48,603 bases of DNA from NCBI GenBank assembly GCA_025057315.1, contig JANWXW010000099.1, positions 1 through 48,603 on the forward strand, in the 5' to 3' direction. Position numbers and translations under genes: made by a program. Shown here in pieces: positions 34,337-41,860 of this stretch (its first letter is position 1; each line of letters opens with the position of its first letter). The notes under the pieces are model-generated. The model was not told the DNA's origin. It did no database searches and saw nothing but the letters and a program-made list of their open reading frames with translations. The stretch comes from Myxococcota bacterium. Its GTDB lineage: Bacteria; Myxococcota_A; Polyangia; Palsa-1104; JAEUJZ01.

Positions 34337-35100
34337 GATGGGCTTGGCTCATGATGGCCGGGGTGGCCAGGCGGCTGCTGCGCGTGGTCGCCTTGACCCT
34401 GCGTGGGGCTCTGCGCGCACGCCGCGAGCCCGGTGAATTGCAGCGCCAGCTTTACCAAGTCGGCAACCGCTCGCTGCTGTTCGTCATGGTCACCCTCGGG
34501 TTCATCGGCATGGTGCTGGTATTCCAGACCTGCCTACAGATCAACCGCGTAACCGGCGACCTGTCCCAGGTGGGCGCCGAGTTCGCCAAGATCCTCGTGC
34601 ACGAGTTTGGCCCATCGCTGACCGCGATGATGCTCGCCACCCGGGTCGGCGCTGGCATTGCCGCCGAAGTGGGCTCGATGATTGTCACCGAGCAGGTAGA
34701 CGCACTGCGCATGTGCGGGGTCGAGCCGGTCGAGTACCTCATCGTGCCCCGCTTTCTGGCTAGCTTGGTCATGACGCTGGTGCTGAGCATCGTCGGCACG
34801 GTGGTGGCGCTGGGCATGGGCGGGCTGACTGCCTACAGCAGCTTCCACGTCCCGCCCAGCGTGTTCTTCGACCTGTCGCGTGTCCGCCTCGGCGATGTGG
34901 CAACCGGCATCATCAAGTGCCTGGCCTACGGCGCAGCCATCCCCATCATCTCGGGCTTCTGCGGCCTAGAGGCGCGCGGCGGATCCGAGGGCGTCGGCTG
35001 GGCGACCACCCGCGCCGTGGTGTCATCCTCCTTTGCCGTGATCGTCCTCGACTTCCTGATCTCGGGGGTGGCCTTCTTTACCTTGCAGGCCAGTGGATGA
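34333..35100 (+). CDS. MlaE-family ABC permease (second copy)
   Basis: This second permease of about 255 residues repeats the family core: GMVLVFQTCLQINRVTGDLSQVGAEFAKILVHEFGPSLTAMMLATRVGAGIAAEVGSMIVTEQVDALRMCGVEPVEYLIVPRFLAS. It starts by ATGA overlap with the first permease and is only moderately similar to it, so the two may form a heterodimer over one ATPase. No MlaD/MCE, MlaC or MlaB gene follows. The 3' end overlaps the convergent small gene by 78 bp. Confidence 0.86.
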   Translation: MRWAWLMMAGVARRLLRVVALTLRGALRARREPGELQRQLYQVGNRSLLFVMVTLGFIGMVLVFQTCLQINRVTGDLSQVGAEFAKILVHEFGPSLTAMMLATRVGAGIAAEVGSMIVTEQVDALRMCGVEPVEYLIVPRFLASLVMTLVLSIVGTVVALGMGGLTAYSSFHVPPSVFFDLSRVRLGDVATGIIKCLAYGAAIPIISGFCGLEARGGSEGVGWATTRAVVSSSFAVIVLDFLISGVAFFTLQASG

Positions 35101-35397
35101 GGGTCGCCGGCCGCGTAGCTCTGGCACCAGCCACCGGCGGCAGGCTTCCTCGTGTGAGCTGCGATCAAGCTGCCAGATCTGCACCGGCGTCCGCGGCGAC
35201 AGGTAGGCCTCGACGTGGGTGGTGAGCACCAGGCGCCGCCCGCGCGTGGAACAGGTCCAGCCGATGCGGCGGTACTCCTCGGCGATGCGCATCGCCTGAG
35301 CGGTGGTTTCAGCAACGGCGCGGTAGGTCCCATAGACGGTCTTGGCAGAGCGCTTCGGCACGGCCACGATTCTGGTTGGAGAAGTTGGCACAACCAT
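35023..35397 (-). CDS. Small cytoplasmic protein of unknown function
   Basis: This minus-strand frame from ATG 35397 encodes about 124 residues. Codons have strongly G/C third positions, and the middle reads as protein (TYRAVAETTAQAMRIAEEYRRIGWTCSTRGRRLVLTTHVEAYL, then QIWQLDRSSHEEACRRWLVPEL). The charged tail (KEGHPRDQEVEDDHGKGG) overlaps the end of the second mlaE gene. No Shine-Dalgarno sequence is evident and no family is recognised. It diverges from the SpoU methyltransferase, with a CRP-type site about 95 bp upstream. Confidence 0.55.
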   Translation of the reverse strand: MVVPTSPTRIVAVPKRSAKTVYGTYRAVAETTAQAMRIAEEYRRIGWTCSTRGRRLVLTTHVEAYLSPRTPVQIWQLDRSSHEEACRRWLVPELRGRRPSSTGLQGKEGHPRDQEVEDDHGKGG

Positions 35398-35523
35398 CCA
35401 ACAAAATACTGCGTAGCACAGCGCATGCAAGCAGAGACCAGCGCTTTGAGCCGTGTCCGGGGGGTAGGTTCTCGCGATATGTGCGCGATATGTGATCTAG
35501 ATCAAATCTGATGTGTGGTAGGC
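35398..35523. other. Divergent promoter region with CRP-type site
   Basis: This short gap between the small minus-strand gene and the SpoU methyltransferase holds a CRP-type palindrome (35491-35506). Just upstream is a tandem pair of CGCGATATGTG (about 35473-35494) that runs into it. Sequences this regular are unlikely to be random in a GC-rich genome and mark a control region for one or both genes. Confidence 0.55.
35491..35506. promoter_or_regulatory. CRP/FNR-family operator (consensus-like)
   Basis: The 16-mer TGTGATCTAGATCAAA differs at one base from the CRP consensus half-sites TGTGA-N6-TCACA with the ideal TCTAGA spacer. Its core TGATCTAGATCA is a perfect 12-bp palindrome. It lies 18 bp before the methyltransferase start and about 95 bp before the divergent gene's start. 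This suits repression of the former or activation of the latter by a CRP/FNR-type regulator. Confidence 0.6.
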
Positions 35524-36300
35524 ATGGCGGACAGGATGCCTTCCCGTTGTGAACAGCTTCCGGACCGGTTCGTCGGCACCCAGTGGCAGCCGCCAGACCG
35601 CCAGGAGGAGGAAGAAGCGCTGCGGCTGGCGACACCGGAGGTGGTGGTGGCGGCATTGAGCCCAGTGCTGGGCCCAGCGCGGGCTGCCCGGCTCGATGAG
35701 GTGGTGGCGGCGCGGCTGGGCGGGCTCACGGTGGTGCTGGAGCGGCTCCACGATCCGCACAACGGCGCTGCGGCGCTGCGGAGCTGCGAGGCCGCCGGAC
35801 TCATCGAGGTCCATGTCGTCGAGCAGGGGGAGCCCTTCCGCGTCTCCCCTAGGGTCACGCAGGGGTGCGACAAGTGGCTGGATGTGGTGCGCCACGACAG
35901 CAGCGAGTCCTGTCTAGAGGAGCTGCGGCGGCGCGGCTTTGGCCTCTACGCGGCGGTGCCAGGGGCAAACCAGCAGCTGGAGACGCTTGACCCGCGCATG
36001 CCAGCCGCCTTTGTGCTGGGCAACGAGCACGAAGGGTTGTCGATGGCGACGCGTGCGGCCTGTGATGCCGAGATATCGATCCCCCTGTGGGGCTTCTCGC
36101 GCAGCCTAAACCTGTCGGTGGCTGCCGCGCTGCTGGTGCACACACACGCCGCACGGCGCCGACAGGCCCTGGGTCGAGCTGGCGATCTAAGCGAGCGTGA
36201 ACAGCTGCACCTACGTGCCCGCTACTACGCTCGCGACGTTCGCGGCGCTGCCGGCATCGTGCAGCGGTATCTTACCAGGGCTTGCCCCCCACCTGGATGA
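35524..36300 (+). CDS. SpoU-family tRNA 2'-O-methyltransferase (TrmH-like)
   Basis: This protein of about 258 residues has the three SPOUT/SpoU motifs: motif 1 HDPHNGAAALRSCEAAGL (about 75), motif 2 AFVLGNEHEGLS (about 163) and motif 3 GFSRSLNLSVAAALLVH (about 190). Together they form the trefoil knot that binds S-adenosylmethionine. The C-terminal tail RARYYARDVRG and the N-terminal LRLATPEVVVAAL helix fit TrmH (guanosine-18 2'-O-methylation of tRNA) better than the larger RlmB. ATG 35524 is the best start, and GTG 35515 is possible. The last 29 bp overlap the TonB receptor gene, which runs the other way. Confidence 0.86.
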   Translation: MADRMPSRCEQLPDRFVGTQWQPPDRQEEEEALRLATPEVVVAALSPVLGPARAARLDEVVAARLGGLTVVLERLHDPHNGAAALRSCEAAGLIEVHVVEQGEPFRVSPRVTQGCDKWLDVVRHDSSESCLEELRRRGFGLYAAVPGANQQLETLDPRMPAAFVLGNEHEGLSMATRAACDAEISIPLWGFSRSLNLSVAAALLVHTHAARRRQALGRAGDLSEREQLHLRARYYARDVRGAAGIVQRYLTRACPPPG

Positions 36301-38641
36301 AGAAGGACCAGCCCGGTGCCGGCGTGGGCGTCGCCTCCAGCGTCGGAACGAGGTCATAGAACACGTCGGGATGATCGTAGCGCTGGTTCAGGGCGTTGTA
36401 GACATGGGCACTGGCCCATAGCCGGCCGCGAAAGAGCTGGCCGCGCGCGCCAACATGGAGCACCGCCTGAGGCCCCAGGCGATCGAAGGTAAGGTCGCTG
36501 GGCAGCGCCACCGTGCCGAGGGTGCCATCAGGCAGCACCACGCTGCTGCTGCGCATGCGGTTGGGGTCGTCATAGGGGCCGATGACATTCAGGGTGGCAG
36601 TGGCCAGCAGGTGCTGGGGCAGCACCGAGATCACCGCACCCAAGGACACCCAGTGCTGCGGCATCGAGCGCATCAGACCCCGATCGTCGATGGCAATGTG
36701 AAGAAAAGTATAGCCCAACGACAGCATGTGGTCGCGCAGGTACAGGCGTGCCGCCGCCTCTACGGAATGAATGGCACGCCGCGCGGTGTCACTGGGGTTG
36801 CGGCTGGTGGCGCGAACGTTGCTGTAGCTGCCGCCCGATAGGATGATCAGCGAGTCCAGTAGGGTGTAGGAGTAGTCAGCGCGGAGCTGCAGCTCGCGGA
36901 TGGGCCCGACGTGACGCAGGAAGCGGCCGTTCCACTCGCCCTGGAAGGCACGGCTCTTTTCGTTGGCCAGGTCGCGATTGCCCGAGAACTGCACGGCGGC
37001 TCCGTTGGAGTCGGTGTTGTTGAACACCGGCGGGCGGAACCCGGTGGCGTAGTTGGCCTTAAAGTGCATGTCCCCGTAGAAGTTCCACACCACCGAGGCG
37101 CTGCCGAGCAGCTGGCCGCTGCCACCCAGCAGGGCCCCGCGGTAGCCGCGCTGCCCCAAGCCGACCTGATAGCGCAACCCGGCGTCGAGCACCAGGCGAG
37201 GATGGGGACGAAACTGGTCCGAGACGTACAGCGCCAGCACGGTGCGGCTGGCCGCAAAGACAAAGGGCAGCGGGCAATCTGGGACATAGATTGGGCGCTC
37301 GTAGGTGCTGCCTGGCTGCAGCGGGCAGCCGAGCGGCAGGCGCGCCGGGTCTGCTTGCGGAAAGCTGACCTGCACCTCCGGTACCCACTCGTGGAACACC
37401 TCGCCCCCCCACAGCAGACGGTTGCGCAGGGGCAGGGTTGTGTCTCCATCCAGGGTCATGCCCACCCGGTAGGCGTGTGCCGCCGCGGCAAAGGATAGGC
37501 CACGGGGCAACAGCCGCGACGGGGGCAAGCTCACGGCGGCGATGTCGCGGACAAACTCGATGCCATACAGCTTGGTATCCAGGCCCATGCGGTCGCGCAG
37601 GAAGCGGCTTTTGTACTGCAGGACCAGGTAGCGGTCGAGCACCGTAAAGCGGTTCGGCTGCGCCTCTGCCGTGGGCTGGCCCATGGCATCCAGCGGTGGG
37701 GCCGCCAGCGTGTTGCCAAAGCTGAGCGAGTTGTGCATCTCAGCCACGGGGTAGGCATAAAACAGCGTCACCGGCCCATAGCTGATGCGGCCGTCGATGT
37801 TTAGGATGTAGCTGCGCGCAGGAGCGGCCTCCACCTCATCGCCGAACACGATTGGCCCCGGGGGCAGCGGTGCCGGGCTGCGGCTGAGGGTGAGCAGGCC
37901 GCTCTGGCGGGGGGCCAGGTAGTTCTCGTAGCTTATGTGCTGCACGATGCGCAGCGGAGGCCCGCGCCGCAGGCGAATGGCCTTTCCCAGCAGCGCCCAG
38001 ATGCGAAAGTCCTGGGGCGAGCCATCCCCATCGCCGTATCCCACACCGCCTTCGACACCATCGATGTCCTCTGCCTCGCGGCTGATCACGTTGACGATGC
38101 CCAGAAACGAGTTGGCCCCCCACAGCACGCCCCCCGGACCCGTCACCACCTCGATGCGTTTGATGGTCTCCAGTGCAATCGGACGGCCAAACTGGGGGGT
38201 GTTGAACGCCGGATCGAACATGGACACACCGTCGCGCAGCAGCAGCGCTGCCTGGGCCGTGCCGCGGACGATGGGCAAGCTCAGGTGGTTGCCCACGCCC
38301 TGCACATCGAGCCACCCCGGGATGGTGGCCAGCGCCTGGTTCAGCGTGCGGTAGCCGCGGTTGCGGAGCTCATCACCGGTAACGACGGTGACGATGGAGG
38401 GTGCTTCCTGCACCGTAGTCACCTGCTTGGCTGCCGAGAGCACCCGGCTGGCGATGTCCAGGTCGGTGTCCACCTCCTCGGTGCGCTCGCGCTGGCCCGG
38501 CTCCGGCTTCGGCTCCGGATCCGGCAGCAGCGCCTCGTAGGAGGGATCGACCAGGCTGCGCGGCGGTGGCTCCGCAGCCGCGGCGACGAGCGCGACCAGC
38601 ATGGAGATGGACATGCAGCCCGGTCCTAGCCTGCCTCTCAT
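36272..38641 (-). CDS. TonB-dependent outer-membrane receptor
   Basis: ATG 38641 follows GGAGG at good spacing and opens a signal peptide (MSISMLVALVAAAAE), so it is preferred over an in-frame GTG at 38674. The 789-residue protein has a plug domain (about 70-200: VQEAPSIVTVVTGDELRNRGYRTLNQALATIPG, LLLRDGVSMFDPAF, IKRIEVVTGPGGVLWGANSFLGIVNVISR) and a large beta barrel ending in a Trp (GGKPW), as needed for BamA-dependent folding. A Pro/Glu-rich stretch lies between signal and plug. The ligand cannot be inferred; no siderophore genes are close. The end overlaps the convergent methyltransferase gene by 29 bp, and the start overlaps the previous gene. Confidence 0.9.
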   Translation of the reverse strand: MRGRLGPGCMSISMLVALVAAAAEPPPRSLVDPSYEALLPDPEPKPEPGQRERTEEVDTDLDIASRVLSAAKQVTTVQEAPSIVTVVTGDELRNRGYRTLNQALATIPGWLDVQGVGNHLSLPIVRGTAQAALLLRDGVSMFDPAFNTPQFGRPIALETIKRIEVVTGPGGVLWGANSFLGIVNVISREAEDIDGVEGGVGYGDGDGSPQDFRIWALLGKAIRLRRGPPLRIVQHISYENYLAPRQSGLLTLSRSPAPLPPGPIVFGDEVEAAPARSYILNIDGRISYGPVTLFYAYPVAEMHNSLSFGNTLAAPPLDAMGQPTAEAQPNRFTVLDRYLVLQYKSRFLRDRMGLDTKLYGIEFVRDIAAVSLPPSRLLPRGLSFAAAAHAYRVGMTLDGDTTLPLRNRLLWGGEVFHEWVPEVQVSFPQADPARLPLGCPLQPGSTYERPIYVPDCPLPFVFAASRTVLALYVSDQFRPHPRLVLDAGLRYQVGLGQRGYRGALLGGSGQLLGSASVVWNFYGDMHFKANYATGFRPPVFNNTDSNGAAVQFSGNRDLANEKSRAFQGEWNGRFLRHVGPIRELQLRADYSYTLLDSLIILSGGSYSNVRATSRNPSDTARRAIHSVEAAARLYLRDHMLSLGYTFLHIAIDDRGLMRSMPQHWVSLGAVISVLPQHLLATATLNVIGPYDDPNRMRSSSVVLPDGTLGTVALPSDLTFDRLGPQAVLHVGARGQLFRGRLWASAHVYNALNQRYDHPDVFYDLVPTLEATPTPAPGWSFFIQVGGKPW

Positions 38642-39678
38642 GGCAGGCCTCCAGGGCGCGGTGCCGGCGACCACGACAGACCCATCACGACGCGTACGAC
38701 GTCTTGCCGTGGCGCCGCGGCAATGAGCCCACCGCCCACTGCCAGCGCCAGCCGCAGGCTCTCCACGGGGTGGAGGTAGGCGGCGCCCACCAGGTCTATG
38801 TGCGGCGATACCGAGGTTGGCGGCGAGACATCGCCGGGCTGCGGTTCCGACGGGCTGGCCCCGATAAGAGGCGCCGCACCGAATAGCTCTAGCCCCAGCG
38901 CAATCAGACGGTGCACACGAACGCTGCCTCCGAGCGCAACGTTCAGCTCATGGCCCACCTCGAGCAGCACCACGCCACTGACCGGGTCGTGGAGCTGACT
39001 CGTCTGGCGCAACGTGGCACCGATGTTCGCCGCCAGGCTCACCCGTCCGAGCAGGTGGGCATCAGCGATGAGCGCTGGGCGCAGGGTTGCAAAGCGATCG
39101 CCGAGAAAGGAATGGGCATTGCCCAGCGGCACGGTGGCCGACAGGAGCACCGCCACGCCAACCTGCGGCCGCCGCCACAGGCGGGCCTTGAGCGAAATCC
39201 GCGGGTCGCGCGGGCCGGCCCCGGACAGGCCGACGTTTTGCCGTGGCTCGCCGCGATACAGGCCCGTGGCCATCGTCGGCGGCGTGGGCAGAGCCATCGT
39301 CGGGAGCATCGGCACCACCCGCTCCCCCAGGGCTGCCCCGTCGTACCACTGGACGGCGGCCGGCAGCAGCGCCGCCACGGCCAGAAAGTCCCACAGGCCC
39401 AGAGCCAGCCCCAGGTCCACGGTGAGTTGGCCGCGCACCAGGTCGCTCTCGAAGGTGCCCATGCGGTCGGCCAAAGCCAGGCGCAGGTGCAGGGGACGGT
39501 GGGCGTAGCCGAGCAAGAGCTGCGCGTTTACCTCCCAGCGTCGCGGTGTCTCGGCACGCTCGACGGCGATGAGCCCATAGGCATCCACCGTCGGGTGCAG
39601 CAGGGCCAGGTCAAAGCTGCGATCGGCCCCGGCAGGCCTGGCAGCAAGCAGAACCAGAACCAGTACAGCCGCCCGCAT
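38638..39678 (-). CDS. Outer-membrane beta-barrel protein
   Basis: This 346-residue protein has a signal peptide (MRAAVLVLVLLAARPAGA) and about a dozen alternating, amphipathic strands with Gly-rich turns, for example LDFLAVAALLPAAVQW and QVGVAVLLSATVPLG. It shows the usual myxobacterial OmpA-like barrel outline (LHPTVDAYGLIAVERAET early on), but there is no OmpA peptidoglycan-binding domain. ATG 39678 overlaps the preceding stop (TGATG), and its own stop runs into the TonB receptor start, so the three are probably translated together. I cannot name the substrate. Confidence 0.72.
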   Translation of the reverse strand: MRAAVLVLVLLAARPAGADRSFDLALLHPTVDAYGLIAVERAETPRRWEVNAQLLLGYAHRPLHLRLALADRMGTFESDLVRGQLTVDLGLALGLWDFLAVAALLPAAVQWYDGAALGERVVPMLPTMALPTPPTMATGLYRGEPRQNVGLSGAGPRDPRISLKARLWRRPQVGVAVLLSATVPLGNAHSFLGDRFATLRPALIADAHLLGRVSLAANIGATLRQTSQLHDPVSGVVLLEVGHELNVALGGSVRVHRLIALGLELFGAAPLIGASPSEPQPGDVSPPTSVSPHIDLVGAAYLHPVESLRLALAVGGGLIAAAPRQDVVRVVMGLSWSPAPRPGGLP

Positions 39679-40718
39679 CACGGGAGCCCCTCGTCGAGCC
39701 CCGTGAGCACCGACGCCGTGCCGATAGGCCGCGGAGGGCCCATCGGCATCATGGGGGACGGCGCCGACAGAATTAGGCGGATGACGCCCCGCCCAGCCTC
39801 CGCCTCGGGCCGGCGCGTGCCCACGGCCACACACCGGGAGCCGACGATACACTGCGTCGGGTCACCGCTGGGCCGCGTGGGGACCGCGTCCGTCTCGCGG
39901 GTAATCCACAGGGCACGCAGGCCACGCAACGGCGTCAGCGTGGTGATCACGATGCCACCGAAGTTCTGCGGCGGCAGGTCCGGTGCGGTGGTGTTGAAAC
40001 GAAAGAAGCCGTAGAGCACGCCGTGGAGCGGCTTGGTAAGCTGCCGCGGGTTGCCTAGGTAGTAGTTGGGGTAACTGGCGGCAAAGGCGCGACAGGCGCG
40101 CAGGCGCTGCACAGCATCGGGTCCATCGCCGGCGTTGTCCGCTGAGAGCATCAGGGAGGGGGCCTCCCTAGCGCCTCCCGGGTCGTGCTGCACAAGCACC
40201 AGCAGTGGCACCGGTGCTTGACCTCGTACGCCGCCAGCAGCGATGATCCCCGTCGTCGGTGGGACCACCCGCCGGACGTGCTGCACCAGCGCCTGCTGCG
40301 CTAGCATCCGCTCCGCTTGCGTTTCACCGCTCTGGGCATCTGCCGACAGCAGGTGAGCCCCGCAGTAGCTGTGGTCCTCTGCAGCGCAAGGGTCATCCGG
40401 GTTCAGCGCGCGGATCAGGCAGGGGTCATTGGGCGACAGCGCTGGCAGGACGGCAAAGCCGGGAAACGGCATCCCCTCTCTCGGCTCGTCGGCGACGATG
40501 CGCACCGTGTGACCGTCATCGAGCTGAGCCCACAGCTCCAGGTGCTCGTCGGAGGACAGGAGCATGGGCTGGGGCGGCCCCATGGGCATCGGCTGGAGGA
40601 TCGGCCAGCTCATGGTCAGCGAGATCCACGAGCCAGAGAAGGGCTCGACCCGCAGCGAGGAGCAGCCCACGCCAAACGCCAGCACCAGCGGAAAGAGCCT
40701 GCGCGACAGCGCGATCAT
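39678..40718 (-). CDS. Lipoprotein of unknown function with a repeated Met/Pro motif
   Basis: This 346-residue lipoprotein has signal RLFPLVLAFGVGC (lipid Cys19). The motif P-M-G-P-P-x-P occurs near both ends (QPMPMGPPQPM near residue 45, MMPMGPPRPIG near residue 330), which is uncommon. The middle has Cys pairs (NDPCLIRALNPDDPCAAEDHSYCG) and beta-rich segments. Its stop overlaps the next start (TGATG), tying it to the barrel and TonB receptor. The Met-rich motifs may bind a soft metal such as copper, but that is speculative. No family is recognised. Confidence 0.68.
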   Translation of the reverse strand: MIALSRRLFPLVLAFGVGCSSLRVEPFSGSWISLTMSWPILQPMPMGPPQPMLLSSDEHLELWAQLDDGHTVRIVADEPREGMPFPGFAVLPALSPNDPCLIRALNPDDPCAAEDHSYCGAHLLSADAQSGETQAERMLAQQALVQHVRRVVPPTTGIIAAGGVRGQAPVPLLVLVQHDPGGAREAPSLMLSADNAGDGPDAVQRLRACRAFAASYPNYYLGNPRQLTKPLHGVLYGFFRFNTTAPDLPPQNFGGIVITTLTPLRGLRALWITRETDAVPTRPSGDPTQCIVGSRCVAVGTRRPEAEAGRGVIRLILSAPSPMMPMGPPRPIGTASVLTGLDEGLP

Positions 40719-40769
40719 GGCCTATCGAGGCAGCGTAAAGACGGAATCACGCCGTGTCAATGCGACAGC

Positions 40770-41741
40770 CTACCGCTTGCGTCCCGAAGGAGGAATGCGG
40801 TGGCTCGGGATGCTCGGATCGGTCACATCCGACTCGTCGAACTGAGGCAGCTGTCGGACGCGATGGCGGCCCGATTGCTTCGGTGCGGGATGGACTGGCT
40901 CGCCCGGGGCTGACCGCGCGGCATGCAGGCGGGAGGCGGGCCTCGGCCCGGGGGCCGGCTGCTTCTGTGTGGCTGGGGGGGAAGAAGACCCCGTCACGGC
41001 GGCGATGCGGGCTGACAGTGCCCCCGCAGCCCGCGGGGGCGAGGGCTGTGCGGAGGCTGCCGGAGCAGAGGCCGATGGGCGTGCGGCCGAGGTCTCCCCT
41101 CCCCCCTTCTGAGGGGGAGCAGGCGGAGCTGGCCCTTGGGACCTGACCCCCTGGGACCGCGCCCCAGATGCACCACCCCCCGCAGGCGCGTTGTCCCGAG
41201 GCCGCGCCCCAGATGCACCACCCCCCGCAGGCGCGTTGTCCTCGATCTCCTGCAGTAGGCTCGTGTCCCCATCGTCGATCTCCACGGACGAAGTGGCCGC
41301 TGGAGGGCGGGTCCTGGGCGCTGGATCCGGTGTTGATCTGGCAGACCGAGCCGCGACCAACCGCGCTGCCTCCGCCTGGACGTTGTCTGGTAGACGGGAA
41401 AGCAACATCGTCTCGTCCTCGTGGATCGGGCGGACGGAGGGACCCGCGTTCGGGGGTGCCTGAGTGGCCGAGCGCATCGGCGAGGCCCCAGGGGAGGTGC
41501 GACCCGTTGGACCCGTTGCAGGGGACAGCGCGGGCGCCAGCTCGCGCTCTAGAAACTCCAGCAACGCCTGCAGCTCGCCCACAAAGGCCTGGGCTAGGTG
41601 CTGGTTGCGTCGCAACGCATCGAAAGCGCTCCAGTAACCAGCGCTGTAGCCGACGGTGGTAGCCTCAAAATAGCCCTTGACCGCTCCGTGTAGCTCCAAC
41701 AACCTGGCCCGGAGTGCTTGCAGATCTTGCTTCTCCTCCAT
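40770..41741 (-). CDS. Low-complexity Ala/Pro/Ser-rich protein with a helical N-terminus
   Basis: This protein of about 323 residues is read from ATG 41741. The first 70 residues form a folded, helical domain (EEKQDLQALRARLLELHGAV, then FDALRRNQHLAQAFVGELQALLEFLERELAP). The rest is disordered and rich in Ala, Pro, Ser and Gly, with short conserved bits such as EDETMLLSRLPD and DDGDTSLLQEIED. A 45-bp tandem repeat encodes DNAPAGGGASGAR twice. The acidic ETMLL and DTSLL pieces could be phospho-threonine sites for a kinase such as the adjacent PrkA. The latter idea is inference from proximity. Confidence 0.6.
   Translation of the reverse strand: MEEKQDLQALRARLLELHGAVKGYFEATTVGYSAGYWSAFDALRRNQHLAQAFVGELQALLEFLERELAPALSPATGPTGRTSPGASPMRSATQAPPNAGPSVRPIHEDETMLLSRLPDNVQAEAARLVAARSARSTPDPAPRTRPPAATSSVEIDDGDTSLLQEIEDNAPAGGGASGARPRDNAPAGGGASGARSQGVRSQGPAPPAPPQKGGGETSAARPSASAPAASAQPSPPRAAGALSARIAAVTGSSSPPATQKQPAPGPRPASRLHAARSAPGEPVHPAPKQSGRHRVRQLPQFDESDVTDPSIPSHRIPPSGRKR
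41161..41244 (-). repeat. Tandem 45-bp repeat in the low-complexity protein gene
   Basis: Two adjacent copies share GCCCCAGATGCACCACCCCC and continue through GCAGGCGCGTTGTC with no differences over about 39 bases. They code for the 15-residue unit DNAPAGGGASGAR plus two residues. The high identity implies a recent duplication or slippage event. Confidence 0.75.
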
Positions 41742-41860
41742 GCGCGCACCGCCTGGCGTCCGTGTAGCTCGCACTTTTCAGCTTCTCTAAAGTGGGCATT
41801 TTCTGCAAGGACAAGCAGGGACTCAGGGGGGGCTGGCATCCCCTGGTGGGGCAGGCTGAC

